From contig CM070548.1 of the NCBI GenBank assembly GCA_036346405.1, positions 72,821,739-72,885,738 of the forward strand: DNA of 64,000 bases, read 5' to 3'. Of this stretch, positions 23,429-34,611 are shown one piece after another. Position 1 is the stretch's first letter. Each line of letters opens with the position of its first letter. The notes under the pieces were generated by a model. That model ran no database searches. It was given only the letters and a program-made list of their open reading frames with translations, and was not told the origin of the DNA. Made by a program: the position numbers and the translations under genes. The DNA comes from Phyllostachys edulis (Eukaryota; Streptophyta; Magnoliopsida; Poales; Poaceae).

Positions 23429-24313
23429 AAAAGACCTTGGCTTATTCACTCGACTACGAGAAAGTTGAGATAAAAAAGCTAAAGGAAGATAAAGTAGCCC
23501 TTCAAAAGAAGTTTCAGGAGGCAAACTCTGCAATTCAAAAGTTGCAGGGACAATTAAACGATAAGTGCTGAACTTAAAACCGCTTATGACCTTTTTTTCT
23601 TTTTCTAACTCTTATTACTTTTCAGAAAAAGAGGTGGGGAAACTCGAAACTGAGGTCAAAGAAAAGACCATGGTTGTTCACAAGATTTCTCGTATCGCCA
23701 AAGAAAAAGATCAGAAGGTCAAATCGTGGGAGGAGCGCTATGAAAAGAGCAATGTCTCTCATGATGATGAAGTTAAGAAGTTAGATTCTTGACTAGCAGG
23801 TAAGCAAGTCTTTACCTACGACCAGTTTTGTTTTCCTTTTGGGGTCATTTTATCTGACTAGTCTTACTCTTTGCAAAGCAAGCAGTCGAAATAAAACAAC
23901 TCCGTGAGGCTTCGACTCGTAACCAGGAGATGAAGTCGACGAAGGTCACCCTTTAGGACAACATTTCTCTCTTGAACAATGTACTCGGCGGGCTACGTGA
24001 TGAGGAAATCACTCTTTGTGAAGGCACGATGATTGCTCACACGAGTACCATTGGAGAACAAGTTGGGACTTTGCAAGAGTTGGCGACTATTTTGAAGACC
24101 AATCAAGCTGATTCGATAAAAGAGGCGGTTGAGAGCGCAACAAGTTTTGTTCTTGCAAAACTTAAAGCTCATGACCCCAATCTTAATCTGCAGCCAATCA
24201 AAGCCGACTTTAACTGCTCTGAAGCAGAAACAGAGCGGTTGATGGAAGATATGCAGTCGATCAGCAAGGAAGTCACGGAGGAGATGCAAATAGGGTCTCC
24301 CTCATCAGAGTAG

Positions 24314-25365
24314 TTTGTACTAGAAACCTATAAAGACAAGTTTTTGTTGTTGATATATATAATCATTTCTTCTTCTTGTAAATCATCTTGTCGAGTAGTT
24401 AGTAACTCATAAGATAATGAATGGAAAAAAGACATTAAGACTAAGAATTGAAGTCATATTAATAACTTTATCCTAGCCCCCGACTATTTGCTTAGTTTAT
24501 TTAGATAAACTAAGTAAATAGTGTGAAAATGGTTTTCTTAAAAAAGAGAGAGGTTTAGCTAACTTATAGTTTTTTTTTATCACAATTATCATGCACTGGT
24601 CGAAAGAGTAGGAACGAGTCGACACTAGGAAGTTCCTTGTAGTGGACAGGACCACATGCAGAAAGGAAAGGCTTCGACTAGGTGATGTTACCTTCTTTGA
24701 CTAGATTAATCAAATTAAGAACGACAACTTGAGTTAGACAAACGTCTGGAGTACCTTAACAATTCGTTCGACCTATTCGAGTGCACTCGGTAGGTTCGCT
24801 CTGGTAGCAAGAGTTAGAAACAGGACGACGCTAGGAAGTTCCTTCTAGTGGGCAGGACCACGTGCAGAGAGGAAAGACTTCGACTAGGTGTTATGTCTTC
24901 CTCCGACCAGTTGAAACAAAATGGGTTTAACAAAAGTAGTCGAGCAAATTACAAAAGTGTACTCTGCTTAGAGCATTTTTTAAAAATGAATGAAGAAATA
25001 AACTAAGGTGATAAGAGTTGGCTTGAAAATATTTCGATCATGTGTATTGAACCCGAGCTCTTTGTGCTGGTAGTAAAAGGGAGAAATGAGTCGACATTAG
25101 GAAGTTCTTTCTAGTGGGCAGGACCACGTGCAGAAAGGAATGGCTTTGACTAGGCGATGTTACCATCCTTTCGACCAGTGTAAAGATATGGTGGGTATTG
25201 GTCGTAGAAGGACTTACGACCAGGCAACTGTCGTAGAAAAACTTACGACTAGGCACTGGTTGTAGGACCTACAACCAAGGAATGGTCGAAAAATTGTCAA
25301 AGCGCTACTCAAAGTAAGACAATAAAGATAGAAAGAACCTGATACTTTATTGTAGGGTTGGTTGG
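24314..25365. repeat. Non-coding spacer of Tat copy A with three ~95-bp direct repeats
   Basis: Three diverged copies begin near 24617, 24829 and 25088. They share CTAGGAAGTTCCTT, then GGGCAGGACCACGTGCAG and GGAAAG..TTCGACTAGG. A short TCGTA/TACGA hairpin array follows at 25196-25272. No open frame of interest. Confidence 0.75.
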
Positions 25366-26285
25366 CTACACATAAAATTTGTGTAACTTGTCGATGTTCC
25401 ATGAATTGGAGAGAATTCGACCCTCTTCCATTGCTAGTCGTACCGAACCTGGTCGCATAACTTCGACCACTGTGTAAGGATCTTCCCACTTGGGGGAAAG
25501 TTTATTCTGATTAGACTGGAATTGAATCTTCATCAATGCCAATTCACCTACAGCAAGGCTGTGAGGTTGGACCTTACGATCGTAGTATTTGCGCAGGGCT
25601 TGTTGGTAGACTGCTGAACGGATTAAGGCTTGATTTCTCTTCTCTTCGAGCAGGTTGATGTCATCCGCTCGAAGTTGTTCTTGGATTGAATCGTTGAAAG
25701 TTTCGACCCTTGTTGACCTGATCTTTAGTTCTGGTGGAAGCATGGCATCGGCACCGAAAACTAGGAAAAAAAGTGTTTCACCTGTAGCCCGACTAGCAGT
25801 CGTACGAACTGCCCATAATACTGAGGGTAATTCTTGTACCCAAACCCCCAAGCGCTTGACAAGCTGGTCGAAGACTCAACTTTTGATTCCCTGCATTATT
25901 TAGCCATTCGCTCTTTCGACTGCCCCATTTCTTTGAGGATGGACAACAGATGCGTAACACAGTTTGGTACCCAACTCGTCGCAAAATTCTTGGAATTTTG
26001 TGCTAAAAATTACTTCTCGAAGCCACCTGGAGCTTTTGGGAACGGTCCTAGAATATCGAGACCCTAGGTCGCAAAAGGCCAAGATAGATGAATTATTTGT
26101 AATGCCTGAGCCGATTGGTGTATTTGCCTGCTATGAAACTAGCATTGTACACAAGTCTTAACCATCTCTTTAGCATCATAGAGAGCTGTTGGCTAGTAGA
26201 AACCTTATCTAAAGGCCTTTCCGACCAGCGTTCTGTAGGAAGCATGAGTTCCACAGATGCCCACGTGTATGTCATGAAGGAGGTT
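25366..26285 (-). pseudogene. Tat copy A integrase, broken
   Basis: On minus it reads the zinc-domain piece YDAKEMVKTCVQC, then LGPFPKAPGGFE, after which the middle of the catalytic core is deleted. It resumes with KFQEFCDELGTKLCYASVVH and PQRNGAVERANG, which carries the catalytic Glu. The intact C-terminal frame (25851-25366) encodes GVWVQELPSVLWAVRTTASR, then GETLFFLVFGADAMLPPEL and SPKWEDPYTVVEVMRPGSVR. Integrase joins element DNA to the genome. Loss of the D-D part means this copy cannot act. Confidence 0.85.
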
Positions 26286-27010
26286 TAGTCCTTCTCTCTA
26301 CGATATGCATCACATAAGTACCCCTTGAGTGCCTCATTTGTAGAGGACTCCATGACCAAAGTATACATTTTGGCCTTTCGGGATAAGTGATCTGCCTCAA
26401 GATCATCATCGGGTATTGTACCATTATGAAGATACTCATAGATGGGATTCATCCAGGTATATTCATATTCTAGAGAGGCTGTCTCAGTAGGAGTTGTCTT
26501 TGGTGTTTCAACCAGAGACGACTTTTGAAGCTGCTCCAAGAAAACTCCTTTTGGTACTTGCGATCGGGAAGAAGCCATACGAGCAAGCTGGTCTGCGAGG
26601 AAATTATCCTTTCGTGATATAAATTGTACATCGAAACCGAAAAAATACTTTTCAAGCTTTCGAACTTCCGATAAATACCGAGACATGGTTAGGTTAGAGC
26701 ACTGGTACTCTTTTTTGACCTAATTCACGACTAGTTGAGAGTCTCCTCTCACGAGTAGTCGTCAAATCGTGAGCGCTTTCGCAGCTCGCATGCCAGCCAG
26801 CAAACCTTCGTATTCTGCCACATTGTTAGTGGCCTAAAAGTTTAATTGAATGACATACTTTAAGGTCTCTCTGGTAGGAGACTCCAGGACCACCCCAGCC
26901 CCCGAGCCACTTAAAGTAAGTGGCCCGTCAAAGTATATCGTCCACTGGTCGTGGATATCGTACCGGGGATCCTGACCATGTTCTAGATTTGTCTATTCAG
27001 CGACAAAGTA
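26285..27010 (-). pseudogene. Tat copy A RNase H, broken
   Basis: On minus it reads WTIYFDGPLTLSGSGAGVVL (first catalytic Asp), then NNVAEYEGLLAGMRAA (catalytic Glu), LLVRGDSQLVVN (Asp), and FISRKDNFLADQLARMASS. A stop sits in QLNF*ATNN and another before VKKEYQ. The tail 26285-26590 is the linker to integrase (YTWMNPIYEYLHNGTIPDDD). Its role is degradation of the RNA strand during cDNA synthesis. Confidence 0.85.
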
Positions 27011-28340
27011 TGCCAAGATCTAGGATTTAGTGGCCGTTTGGGACACAAAATGGAGGTCGAACTCCCCAAGTTCTACTGACCATTTTGCCATGCGTTCCAC
27101 TGCTTCTCTATTCTGGAGGATCACTCCTAAGGGAAATTCAGACGACAAAATTATCTTATGCGCCTCAAAATAATGCTGCAGTTTCCTCGAAGACACGAGG
27201 AGGGCATATAGAAGTTTTTTGGACCTGAGGGTAACACTCCTTAGGCCCGTGCAAAACTTCGCTTACGTAGTAAACTGGTCGTTGGACGTTTTCACGCTCT
27301 CGACCCGATCTTCGCTCCTTGCTTCGCCAGGCATGGCAGCTAGATAAATTAAGAGCATCTTTGCTGGTTTCAAAGAAACCAAAATAGGAGCACTCGTAAA
27401 ATACCTCTTGACATCCTCAAAGGCAGCGCTTGCCTCTTCTAACCACTTGAAACCCTCGTGCTTTCTTAGAAGTTTGAAGAAAGGTAGTCCCTTTTCTCCC
27501 AATCGTGCGATGAAATGACTTAAAGCCGTCATGCACTCTGTGAGTTTTTGGACTTCTTTCTTCATGGTCAGAGGGCACATTTGCACGATGGAATTTATCT
27601 TTTCAAGATTTGCTTCGATCCCTCATGCAGAGACAAGGAATCCAAGCAATTTTCCTGAAGAGACTCCAAACACACACTTCTCAGGATTGAGTTTCAGGCG
27701 GTGTTTTCTGAGATTGTCGAATGTTTCTCGCAAGTCAGAAACATGATTAAGTCGCTTGATGATTTTTACGACTAGATTGTCAATATAGGCTTCTAAATTT
27801 CGGCCTAGCTGAGGTGAAAAAGTCGACTGCATCAAGCGTTGAAAAGAAGTGCCATCAATTTTTAGTCCAAATGGCATTTTGACATAACAAAGTATTCCAA
27901 ATGGAATAATAAATGCGGTCTTTTCTTTATCTTCTTGACATATATTAATCTAATGGTAGCCAGAATATGCATCTAGAAAACTTAATGTTTCACAACCAGC
28001 AGTAGAATCAACCAACTAATCGATACGAGGTAAAGGGAAATCATCTTTCGGACAAACTTTATTAAGATCAGTGAAGTCTACACACATTCGCCACTTGCCA
28101 TTAGACTTCCTAACCATTACAGGGTTGGCCAACCACCTTGGGTAGTCGACTTCTCTTATAAAGCTTGCCACGTCATAATTATGATCTTATAGCATCTCAT
28201 CGATCAGGTGCAAATCTCCATAATTTTTATTTTACGGGTACTTTGTCAGGCCGTAAAGCCAGCCTGTGCTCGATCACCTCCCTGGGGACTCTGGGCATGT
28301 CGGATGCTTGTCACGCAAAGACATTTGTGTTTGCCCGGAG
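27011..28340 (-). pseudogene. Tat copy A reverse transcriptase, broken
   Basis: On minus it reads LANPVMVRKSNGKWRMCVDF, TDLNKVCPKDDFPLPRID, FLDAYSGYH (motif A), MPFGLKIDGTSFQRLMQSTF, and AYIDNLVVKI where the family has Y-V/I-D-D. The second catalytic Asp of motif C is therefore Asn. It continues with LRKHRLKLNPEKCVFGVSSG, then the thumb/connection (27586-27263) with GEKGLPFFKLLRKHEGFKWL. Several stops interrupt it. The segment matches copy B closely where they overlap. Confidence 0.88.
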
Positions 28341-29061
28341 AAAAGTGACGAGGGCGTCTTCCTATTTGGGGTCGGAAGTATCCCCAATGCAAACAGTCTT
28401 CGAGGGCTCCTTTGGATCCAGAGGAACCTCCTTAACCTGGTTGTTTAGCTTTAGTGTAGCTTTAGGCTTTGACTGCTTGGTCGAAGGCTGCCCCTTGTTT
28501 TCTTCTCGAGTTGCTATCTGGCCAACCATCTCGAGGGATCGACAGTCACATGTATGCGTCATCTTTTTATCATAATGAATAGTGATTGCTCTTTTGGGAC
28601 CTGGCATTTTAAGACATTGATACCCATAATGAGTAGCCATTAAGAATTTTGCCAAAGCTGGTTGTCCGACTATGGCGTTATAAGCCGTATCGAAATCGAC
28701 CACATTAAAGGAGATCTTCTCTGTCCTGAAATTACTTGGAGAACCAAATATTAAAGGAAGAGAAACCTGGCCAATATGTTTGGCCCAAGACTCCAATACA
28801 ATACCATGAAAAGAGTATCATACTGGTCTTATCTTGGTCCTAGGTACCTGCATCTCGTCCAGGGTACTCGTAAACAAGATGTTTAATGAGGTGCCACCAT
28901 CAACCAACACTCGATTTACTCGACAGTTGTTGGTGGTGGCTCGACCACGATCGGAAATCAACCTAGTCAAGTAGAAGGGATCGGGAAGTCACTCTTCTCG
29001 AAAGAGATGGTGACTTCCGACCACTTTGGTAGTTTATTGACAAGAGGAGGGTCAACGGAGT
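28341..29061 (-). pseudogene. Tat copy A protease region, broken
   Basis: On minus it reads VLVDGGTSLNILFTSTLDEM, with D-G-G in place of the usual retropepsin D-S/T-G (copy B also has D-G-G). It continues with GQVSLPLIFGSPSNFRTEKI, DFDTAYNAIVGQPALAKFL, and a Lys/Pro-rich linker containing QPSTKQSKPKA up to DPKEPSKTVCIGD. The 28362-28796 frame is open, and a TGA interrupts the upstream part near RPV. The protease would process the polyprotein. Confidence 0.75.
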
Positions 29062-29729
29062 TTACCTTACGTTCGACAGTCTTAAGCTGTCGCTTTGACT
29101 CGTATACCGATGATCCCCATAGATATGCTCAATGGTGTGCTTAGGATCTTGGAATGGCATCTCCTTGTCGTCGTTCGACTGCTTATGACCACTCGCTTGC
29201 CCTACCTCCTCCAGAGTAGGAAGTGGTTTTTTCCCGTTGTAGTAGTCTTTGAGTTTTTGTTGGAAAACTCGATAGTTGCAAAGGTCATGTCCTTCCTTTT
29301 TATGAAAAGGACACCACCAAGTCTTGTCGATATTCCTTTCGGGGCGCTTACCTTTGCCTTGAACGGAGTATGGCTTGGAGCCTTGAGGTTTCTTATCGCT
29401 AACGGCCAAGACTTCCTTGGAACGGTTGACCTGAGGCTTCTAGCCCTTGATCTTGTTCTTGGATTTATTGCCCTTCTTATCCTTCTTCTTGCCACTTTTG
29501 CCCGCTTCTTGAGGGATTTTCTCGTCTCGATCGATAGTATTGTTCCATTCTACTGCTTCAGCAGCAGTCGCATATCAATCGGTCATCTCAAAGAGCTCGG
29601 CAACAGTTGTAGGAGGATTTAAGGCGATATCCTCTGTGATCCTTCTACTATGGACTCCCTGCTTAAAAGCTTTGATGACAAAAGAATCAGAAACTTCAGG
29701 TATGGAATTTCGAACCTGACTAAAGATTT
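29062..29729 (-). pseudogene. Tat copy A gag C-terminal part with zinc knuckle
   Basis: On minus, IFSQVRNSIPEVSDSFVIKA and AELFEMTD (end of the gag fold), a Lys/Arg-rich linker, then WWCPFHKKEGHDLCNYRVFQ, a C-x2-H-x4-H-x2-C-like knuckle. After it come PLPTLEEVGQASGHKQS and EHIYGDHRYTS. The upstream part of gag is missing: at about 29727 the frame is fused to a different domain (next entry). Confidence 0.8.
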
Positions 29730-30133
29730 GGTAATAAAACCTAAACAAACGTAGACTAGGGGCTTTCCCTAAAAACGCCTCAAACATGTGGGCGAAAACG
29801 CTAAGTACCAGAACTAAATTCGGTACAAGATAAACCAACTCAATTCCATAATGATTAAGAACTTCGATTAGGAAATCACTCTCGGGCAAGCGGAGGCCTG
29901 CTCGGAGGTAGGGCTCGAAAAGTACTGTGAAACCAGTAGGAGGGTTTGGTTTAATCTCCCTCCCCGGTATATGCCACTCGATGAGAGCCTTCTCTGGTAG
30001 ATGCCCGTCCTGCTCTAGTCCATTGAGCTCCTCCGTGGATAGCATTGACAATTTCCATCACGCCAATGTTTTGCTTCAATGGCGGACTAAGAGATCCTTC
30101 TCTTCGAAGGTTTGTGGAGGATGAAAGGTACTC
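29730..30133 (-). pseudogene. PF04195-like extra-ORF N-terminus fused to gag
   Basis: On minus it reads LPEKALIEWHIPGREIKPNP, then VLFEPYLRAGLRLPESDFLI, EVLNHYGIELVYLVPNLVLV and EAFLGKAPSLRLFRFYYQ. It then continues in frame into gag IFSQVRNS. This is the start of an antisense extra ORF, which in a plus-oriented element would lie just before the 3' LTR. That LTR (plus) indeed begins at 30176. So this belongs to another, plus-oriented element copy, joined tail-to-gag with copy A. It differs clearly in sequence from the copy at 17.6-21.2 kb. One open frame spans the junction (30051-29575). Confidence 0.65.
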
Positions 30134-30496
30134 GGTGAAAGGGGAAAGTGAAAATGACTGGGGTAAAAACGTGCCTGACAAGGATCTAATAATCCTCATT
30201 TAATTATTTATCTGTAATTCTTATTATGGATAATAATACCGTCATATGGTTCTTGAGTAAACCCCTTAATATTCATAAGGGAGAAGCTGGAGGTCGTAAG
30301 TTCTTCTACGACCACCCCATGGTTGTAAGTCCTTCTACGAGTACCCCATAGTCGTAAGTCTTTCTACGACTAGCTTATGGTCGTAAGTCCTTCTACGACC
30401 ATCCCCGAGTCGTAAGCTTTTTTACGACTATCTCCTGATCGTAAGTCCTCGTACGATCAGTCTGTGGTCATAACCTTTACTACGACCATCACCTGG

Positions 30497-31650
30497 TGTG
30501 GATATCATGGGGATATGTGCACGATCTTAGGATGATGTTACAATTGGCAATGTCATTAACGGTTTGTTGAAACACGCGTTTTCATCGAAGTTTAGAATCT
30601 TTGTCGGGTTGAGTCGCGGTCGACCGGCATTGGGCTTGTGATCGAGGCCGGCCGTGATCGAGCAAATCTGTAAATGGTGGTCAGACCGAGCTGCGGTTAG
30701 ACCGGCCATTGAATGGCGGTCTAACCGATTTCTTGCTGATCATCGGCCAAAAGTGGTGATGAGTGTTGGGTTAGGTCAAGTTCATGGTTTTCATGGCATA
30801 TGTGTTGCATGATGCATGTTTTGACTAACGTGGGTCAAGTTGTGAAGAACTTATTTGTAGAATCGATTTCTTTATCTATTGTTGTGTAGGTTGCTTGGAG
30901 ATCAATGACGGTCAACGGCGAGGATGATCGGGACTAAGCTTGGAGAGCTGAGGTCCAAACGATTGGGGATCTTTGGGTGAGGTCAATGGAGTCAAGCATG
31001 GCATAAAGGACAAAGGTGACCGAGCAGGCGATTCGGTGCGACGGGTTGGATCAAGCGGCGCGGGGGTCAGTGCAAGTGCTATGGTGGTTTCGGTGGGAGC
31101 CGGATGGGAGAGACTTGCCGACATGAAGAGAGCCGCATAGATCATATTTCGTATTTGGCTCGGTTTTGGAGCACACTTCGTTCGATCTGAAAAAGATAGG
31201 AACTTTGTCATGGATCTATGCGATCTTTGATTGGAATAGGTTCCTAATATCTTTTAGAATGTGTGTCTCAAGTTTAAGTGGAGTTTGGCGCATAGATCAA
31301 AAGTTAGACCAATTTGAGTTTGATTTTTGAATTTGTTTCCTTCATACATGTCGGTCGGTCGATCGATTTTACAACGCCGGTCGGTAGCGATTTTTTGCCA
31401 CGTCGGACCACCGTCGGTCCGACCGTGCAATACGCCGGCCCGATCGCGCGCCTGAGGGTTTGAGCTTTTGTCTTTGGTCTTTTGCTTTAGGGATTTTGGT
31501 TTGGATTCAATACAAGTCTCCCGCTGTACTTGTAGATTGATCTTCATAGCTTCCATAACTACTGGAGTAAAATTGGTGTTGAATCCATTCTTTTGTGAAA
31601 AAGTGAGCGTGCTCCTATTCACCCCCTCTAGTCGCCTTTTTGGTCCAACA
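30497..31650 (+). mobile_element. Copia 5' LTR (1154 bp), internally deleted
   Basis: It matches the 3' LTR at both ends. Between AGAGAGCCGC (31124-31133) and ATAGATCATATTT it lacks about 640 bp that the 3' LTR has at 39557-40200. The missing part includes the TATA box. The two LTRs differ by scattered substitutions and small indels, most densely around 30600-30720. Confidence 0.92.
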
Positions 31651-31652
31651 AG

Positions 31653-31664
31653 TGGTATCAGAGC
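31653..31664 (+). other. Copia primer-binding site
   Basis: TGGTATCAGAGC, two bases after the LTR, matches the complement of initiator tRNA-Met. Confidence 0.9.
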
Positions 31665-31708
31665 CCGGTTAGTTCAATCTTGATCTTAACCGATCACTGA
31701 ACTTGGCG

Positions 31709-33765
31709 ATGGTTAAGTATTCGACCAAGCCGCATGTCTTCGATGGGCTCGACTATGCCTATTGGAAGAATCGCATGCGAGTCTTCCTTGAGAGCGAAGG
31801 ACAAGCTATATGGGAGGTTGTTCGAGCCCCTTCGCTTTTGTTCGAAGTTGCTTTGCGGCCTCGTGACCCTCTTGGCTAACAACAACAATGCAAAGAACCT
31901 TCTATATCTTTGGGCTTGGTAGGCAGGAGTACAATAGGATTTGCAACCTTGCAACCGCACATGAGATTTGGCACACCCTCAAAACTTACCATGAGGGATC
32001 GTCTCAAATCAAGCAAGTGCACCAGACGGTCTACAAGCGAGAGTATAACAAATTCGAGATGCGTCCTGGTGAGAGCATCGATAATATTTTTACTCGCTTC
32101 AACAAGGTGATCAATCAGATGAGAGCTGTTGACATTATGTACTCTCAATCTGAGAATGCCACTCACCTCTTGGCTGAAATCAACACTAAGGAGTGGGAGA
32201 TAAAGGCTACTGCTATTGAGGAGAACGTCGATCTCTCTAGTATCACTTTGGAGCTGCTTTATAGCAAGCTCAAAACTCATGAGATCAAGAGAGGTAGTCT
32301 TCCTAAGAAGGATAACATGGATTTGGTGGCTGATCCTCTCAAAGGGACTCCTGATGGTTCTTCTGAGTCTTCTTCTGGCTTTTCTCTTGCGTGTTTATCT
32401 GCTGTTCAAGGAGAAGAGTTTGAGAGTCTTCCTGAGGCTGATTTAGCTCTTTTAGTCAAGAAAGTCACACGGGCATATAACAATGTTAGAAACAAGAGAG
32501 AGGTGGCCCTGTGACGTGCTATGAGTGTGAGAGCTATATCATATCAAGACAAGCGCCCCAAGTGAAAGGTAAGAGCAACCATAAGGAGGAAAAGCGACTT
32601 GGAAGAAGCCTCAAGGAACAAGCCCAAGTACAATGTTGCCAAGCTCATGAAGGCAGCTCACGGGTCCTTGCCGCTTTTGGAGAGCAATCCATAGCGATAT
32701 GGACTCGGGGCGAGGAGGACAAGGAGGAGGAGCTCCTCAAGACAAGAAAGGAAGGCCAAGGACTTCAGGCATGTGCTTCATGGCCGACTCGTCGACATCG
32801 ATGATAACGATGAGGTACCTCTCTCCTATGATGTTCTTTCTGCTAGATGCGACAACATGTTTGAGCAACTCATGAATCAGGATAAGGCATTAGAATTTAC
32901 CATAGCTAGGAACAAGGACTTAGAGTCACAAGTAGATAATCTGACGTTAGAACTTGCAAATGCTAAGACCCTTGACTATGATGAATGTTCATCTTGCCAT
33001 GCTTTACATTCTGAATTTGCTAAACTACAATCTGCTCATGATATTGCTTTGCATCAACTTGAAAATGCTAGAACTGAGCTAATTGATGTCAAATCTGCTC
33101 CCTGTGAAAAATGCTTAGAGTCTAGCAAGTTGGATGCTTCTGGTAATGTTAAATCTAGCTTTTGCTCTTTCTGCATAGAACGTGAACATGAAGTTAAGGA
33201 TATTTTAGAAGTAGTTAGAGCTAAATATGCCAAGCTTAAGGACACAATTGAGTCTACACCTTGTGCCTCATGTGCAGCCTATAAGCTTGAAGTTGCTCAT
33301 CTTAAGGAGAAACATGCTAGAGCCATTAAGACCAAGACTTGTGAATCACGTGTTAACTTTGGAAAAGAAAATGGTTACCTTAAGGACACATTAGAGAGAT
33401 TCTCTAAAGGTAAGAAACAATTAAATATGATTCTGGACACGTCTAAGACTCCTTATAAGAAGCAAGGGTTAGGATACAACTCTGCCCAGGACAAATCCAA
33501 GCCTCATGTCATTCAGGTCTTGGAAAATGGCTTAGTTGAATTCACAACCCAACCTGCAAAAATAAATTTTAAATCTGCAGGTTTTGTCCAACCTTCTGTT
33601 GAGGCAAAATGTGCTTCTCTCAGTGGTACCAAATACCATTGTACCTATTGCAAGAAGAGTGGACATTTGGTAGAGTTCTGTTGGCATAGGTTGAAAAATG
33701 TTAGGAGAAATATTGCTAGAATTTCATCTCATCAACCTAGAGCTTTTATGAGACATGGTCACTAA
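31709..33765 (+). pseudogene. Copia gag with coiled coil and zinc knuckle, broken
   Basis: From ATG 31709 it encodes KPHVFDGLDYAYWKNRMRVF, a stop at 31878 and a frame change, then an open stretch 31888-32514 with YNRICNLATAHEIWHTLKTY and FEMRPGESIDNIFTRFNKVI (UBN2/gag fold). After a TGA and a disturbed segment (32515-32772; a decayed CYEC knuckle), the frame 32773-33765 encodes a heptad-like coiled coil (NMFEQLMNQDKALEFTIARN onward). It ends with the knuckle YHCTYCKKSGHLVEFCWHRL (C-x2-C-x4-H-x4-C). Long coiled-coil gags of this kind occur in the SIRE/Maximus lineage. It would form the virus-like particle. Confidence 0.88.
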
Positions 33766-34018
33766 AAAAATAAGAAACTTGGACTAGGATTTGTTTCACA
33801 TACTCATCATGTTCTTAGACAGGATGCTTCTCATGTTAAAGTAACCATTGCTCATAACAGAACTTCAAATAAAATCAAGGATAACACTTTTGCTTTGCAT
33901 ACTACCCGCAGACGTGTGTCTAAGTACTGGGTTCCCAAGTCACTTTTAACTAACCCCAGTATTGAGACACATCGTTCTTTTATGCCTTGATTTTCAGGAT
34001 TGCTGCGGAAGGAGGAAG

Positions 34019-34602
34019 AACACGTGGCTCGTCGACTCCGGCTGTTCACGCCATATGACCGGAGACTCAAGATGGTTCACTTCCTTCCGCGGTCGACGGG
34101 TGATGACTTCATCACCTTTGGAGATGATACACAAGGGCGAATTGAAGGAACGAGATCAATTAAGGTGAATGACAGATTCATCTTGAAGGACGTCGCCCTT
34201 GTGGACAAGCTAAGGTACAACTTGCTTTCTGTTTCGCAGCTTCTTGATGATGACTACGAAAATTGTTTTAAGAAAAAAGTCTGTCGTGTGCTTGATTCTG
34301 CCGGTGAGCTTGTTTTTGGGATTTCTAGAGTTGGTAGAATCTTTGGAGCTGATTTTTCTGAATCTCTTGCTGGATCTCTCAAATGTTTAATTGCATCTTC
34401 TTCTGATATCTGGCTTTGGCACCGACGTTCGGGGCACATTAGTTTTGATCATCTGACGCGAGTTAGCGGCCTTGATCTCATGAGAGGTTTGCCTAAACTC
34501 AAAGCCATCAAGGATGTTGTATGTGCGCCCTTTAGGCATGGCAAGAAAGTTGCCGCCACACTCCCTTCATTGACTATGGTCATGACTAACGGACTGGGAT
34601 AG
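34019..34602 (+). pseudogene. Copia protease and GAG-pre-integrase region, broken
   Basis: NTWLVDSGCSRHMTG has the retropepsin D-S-G (Asp codon at 34034). The frame then shifts: RSIKVNDRFILKDVALVDKL, RYNLLSVSQLLDD, and the pre-integrase piece LWHRRSGHISFDHLTRVSGL. The second half of the H-H-C-C zinc site reads VCAPFRHGKK, so the last Cys is Phe. It ends at TAG 34600-34602. Confidence 0.88.
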
Positions 34603-34611
34603 TTACTTCAT

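Larger units (their letters stand above)
17324..24313 (+). pseudogene. Antisense extra ORF of Tat copy A (gypsy-type PF04195-like plus coiled coil), interrupted
   Basis: This lies between pol and the 3' LTR on the opposite strand, where some Tat-lineage elements carry an extra gene of unknown function. The order on plus is CGLRLPAHPFLTLVLEHFG, a frameshift, VELVNLVPNSITM and CEDYLGV (17620-17757), then a nested LTR. It resumes at 21030 with LADLELFQYFYGMTKLAGIA, then GSCSLKLHDGKPKEYIQMFT, later GWHVVKDFITRRISPLKRRA (ending at donor GG/GTAAGT, 21452). Further exons are 21529-21653 (SQAKIDARVKLIYEKS) and from 21830 on, with GT-AG boundaries. The C-terminal part is acidic and Glu/Lys-rich, coiled-coil-like (23440-23570, 23630-23790, 23972-24313). 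Stops and shifts make it non-functional. The PF04195-like N-terminus is recognised from memory. Confidence 0.65.

Noticed and set aside
30292..30491. Regularly spaced palindromic repeats resembling a CRISPR array
   Set aside because: The units are part of an LTR in a plant genome, spacers are only 8-10 bp and degenerate, and there are no cas genes. It is an LTR minisatellite.
31254..31622. 122-codon minus frame, with a similar one at 40450-40707
   Set aside because: Both are inside the two copies of the copia LTR. Similarity is LTR identity, not protein conservation.
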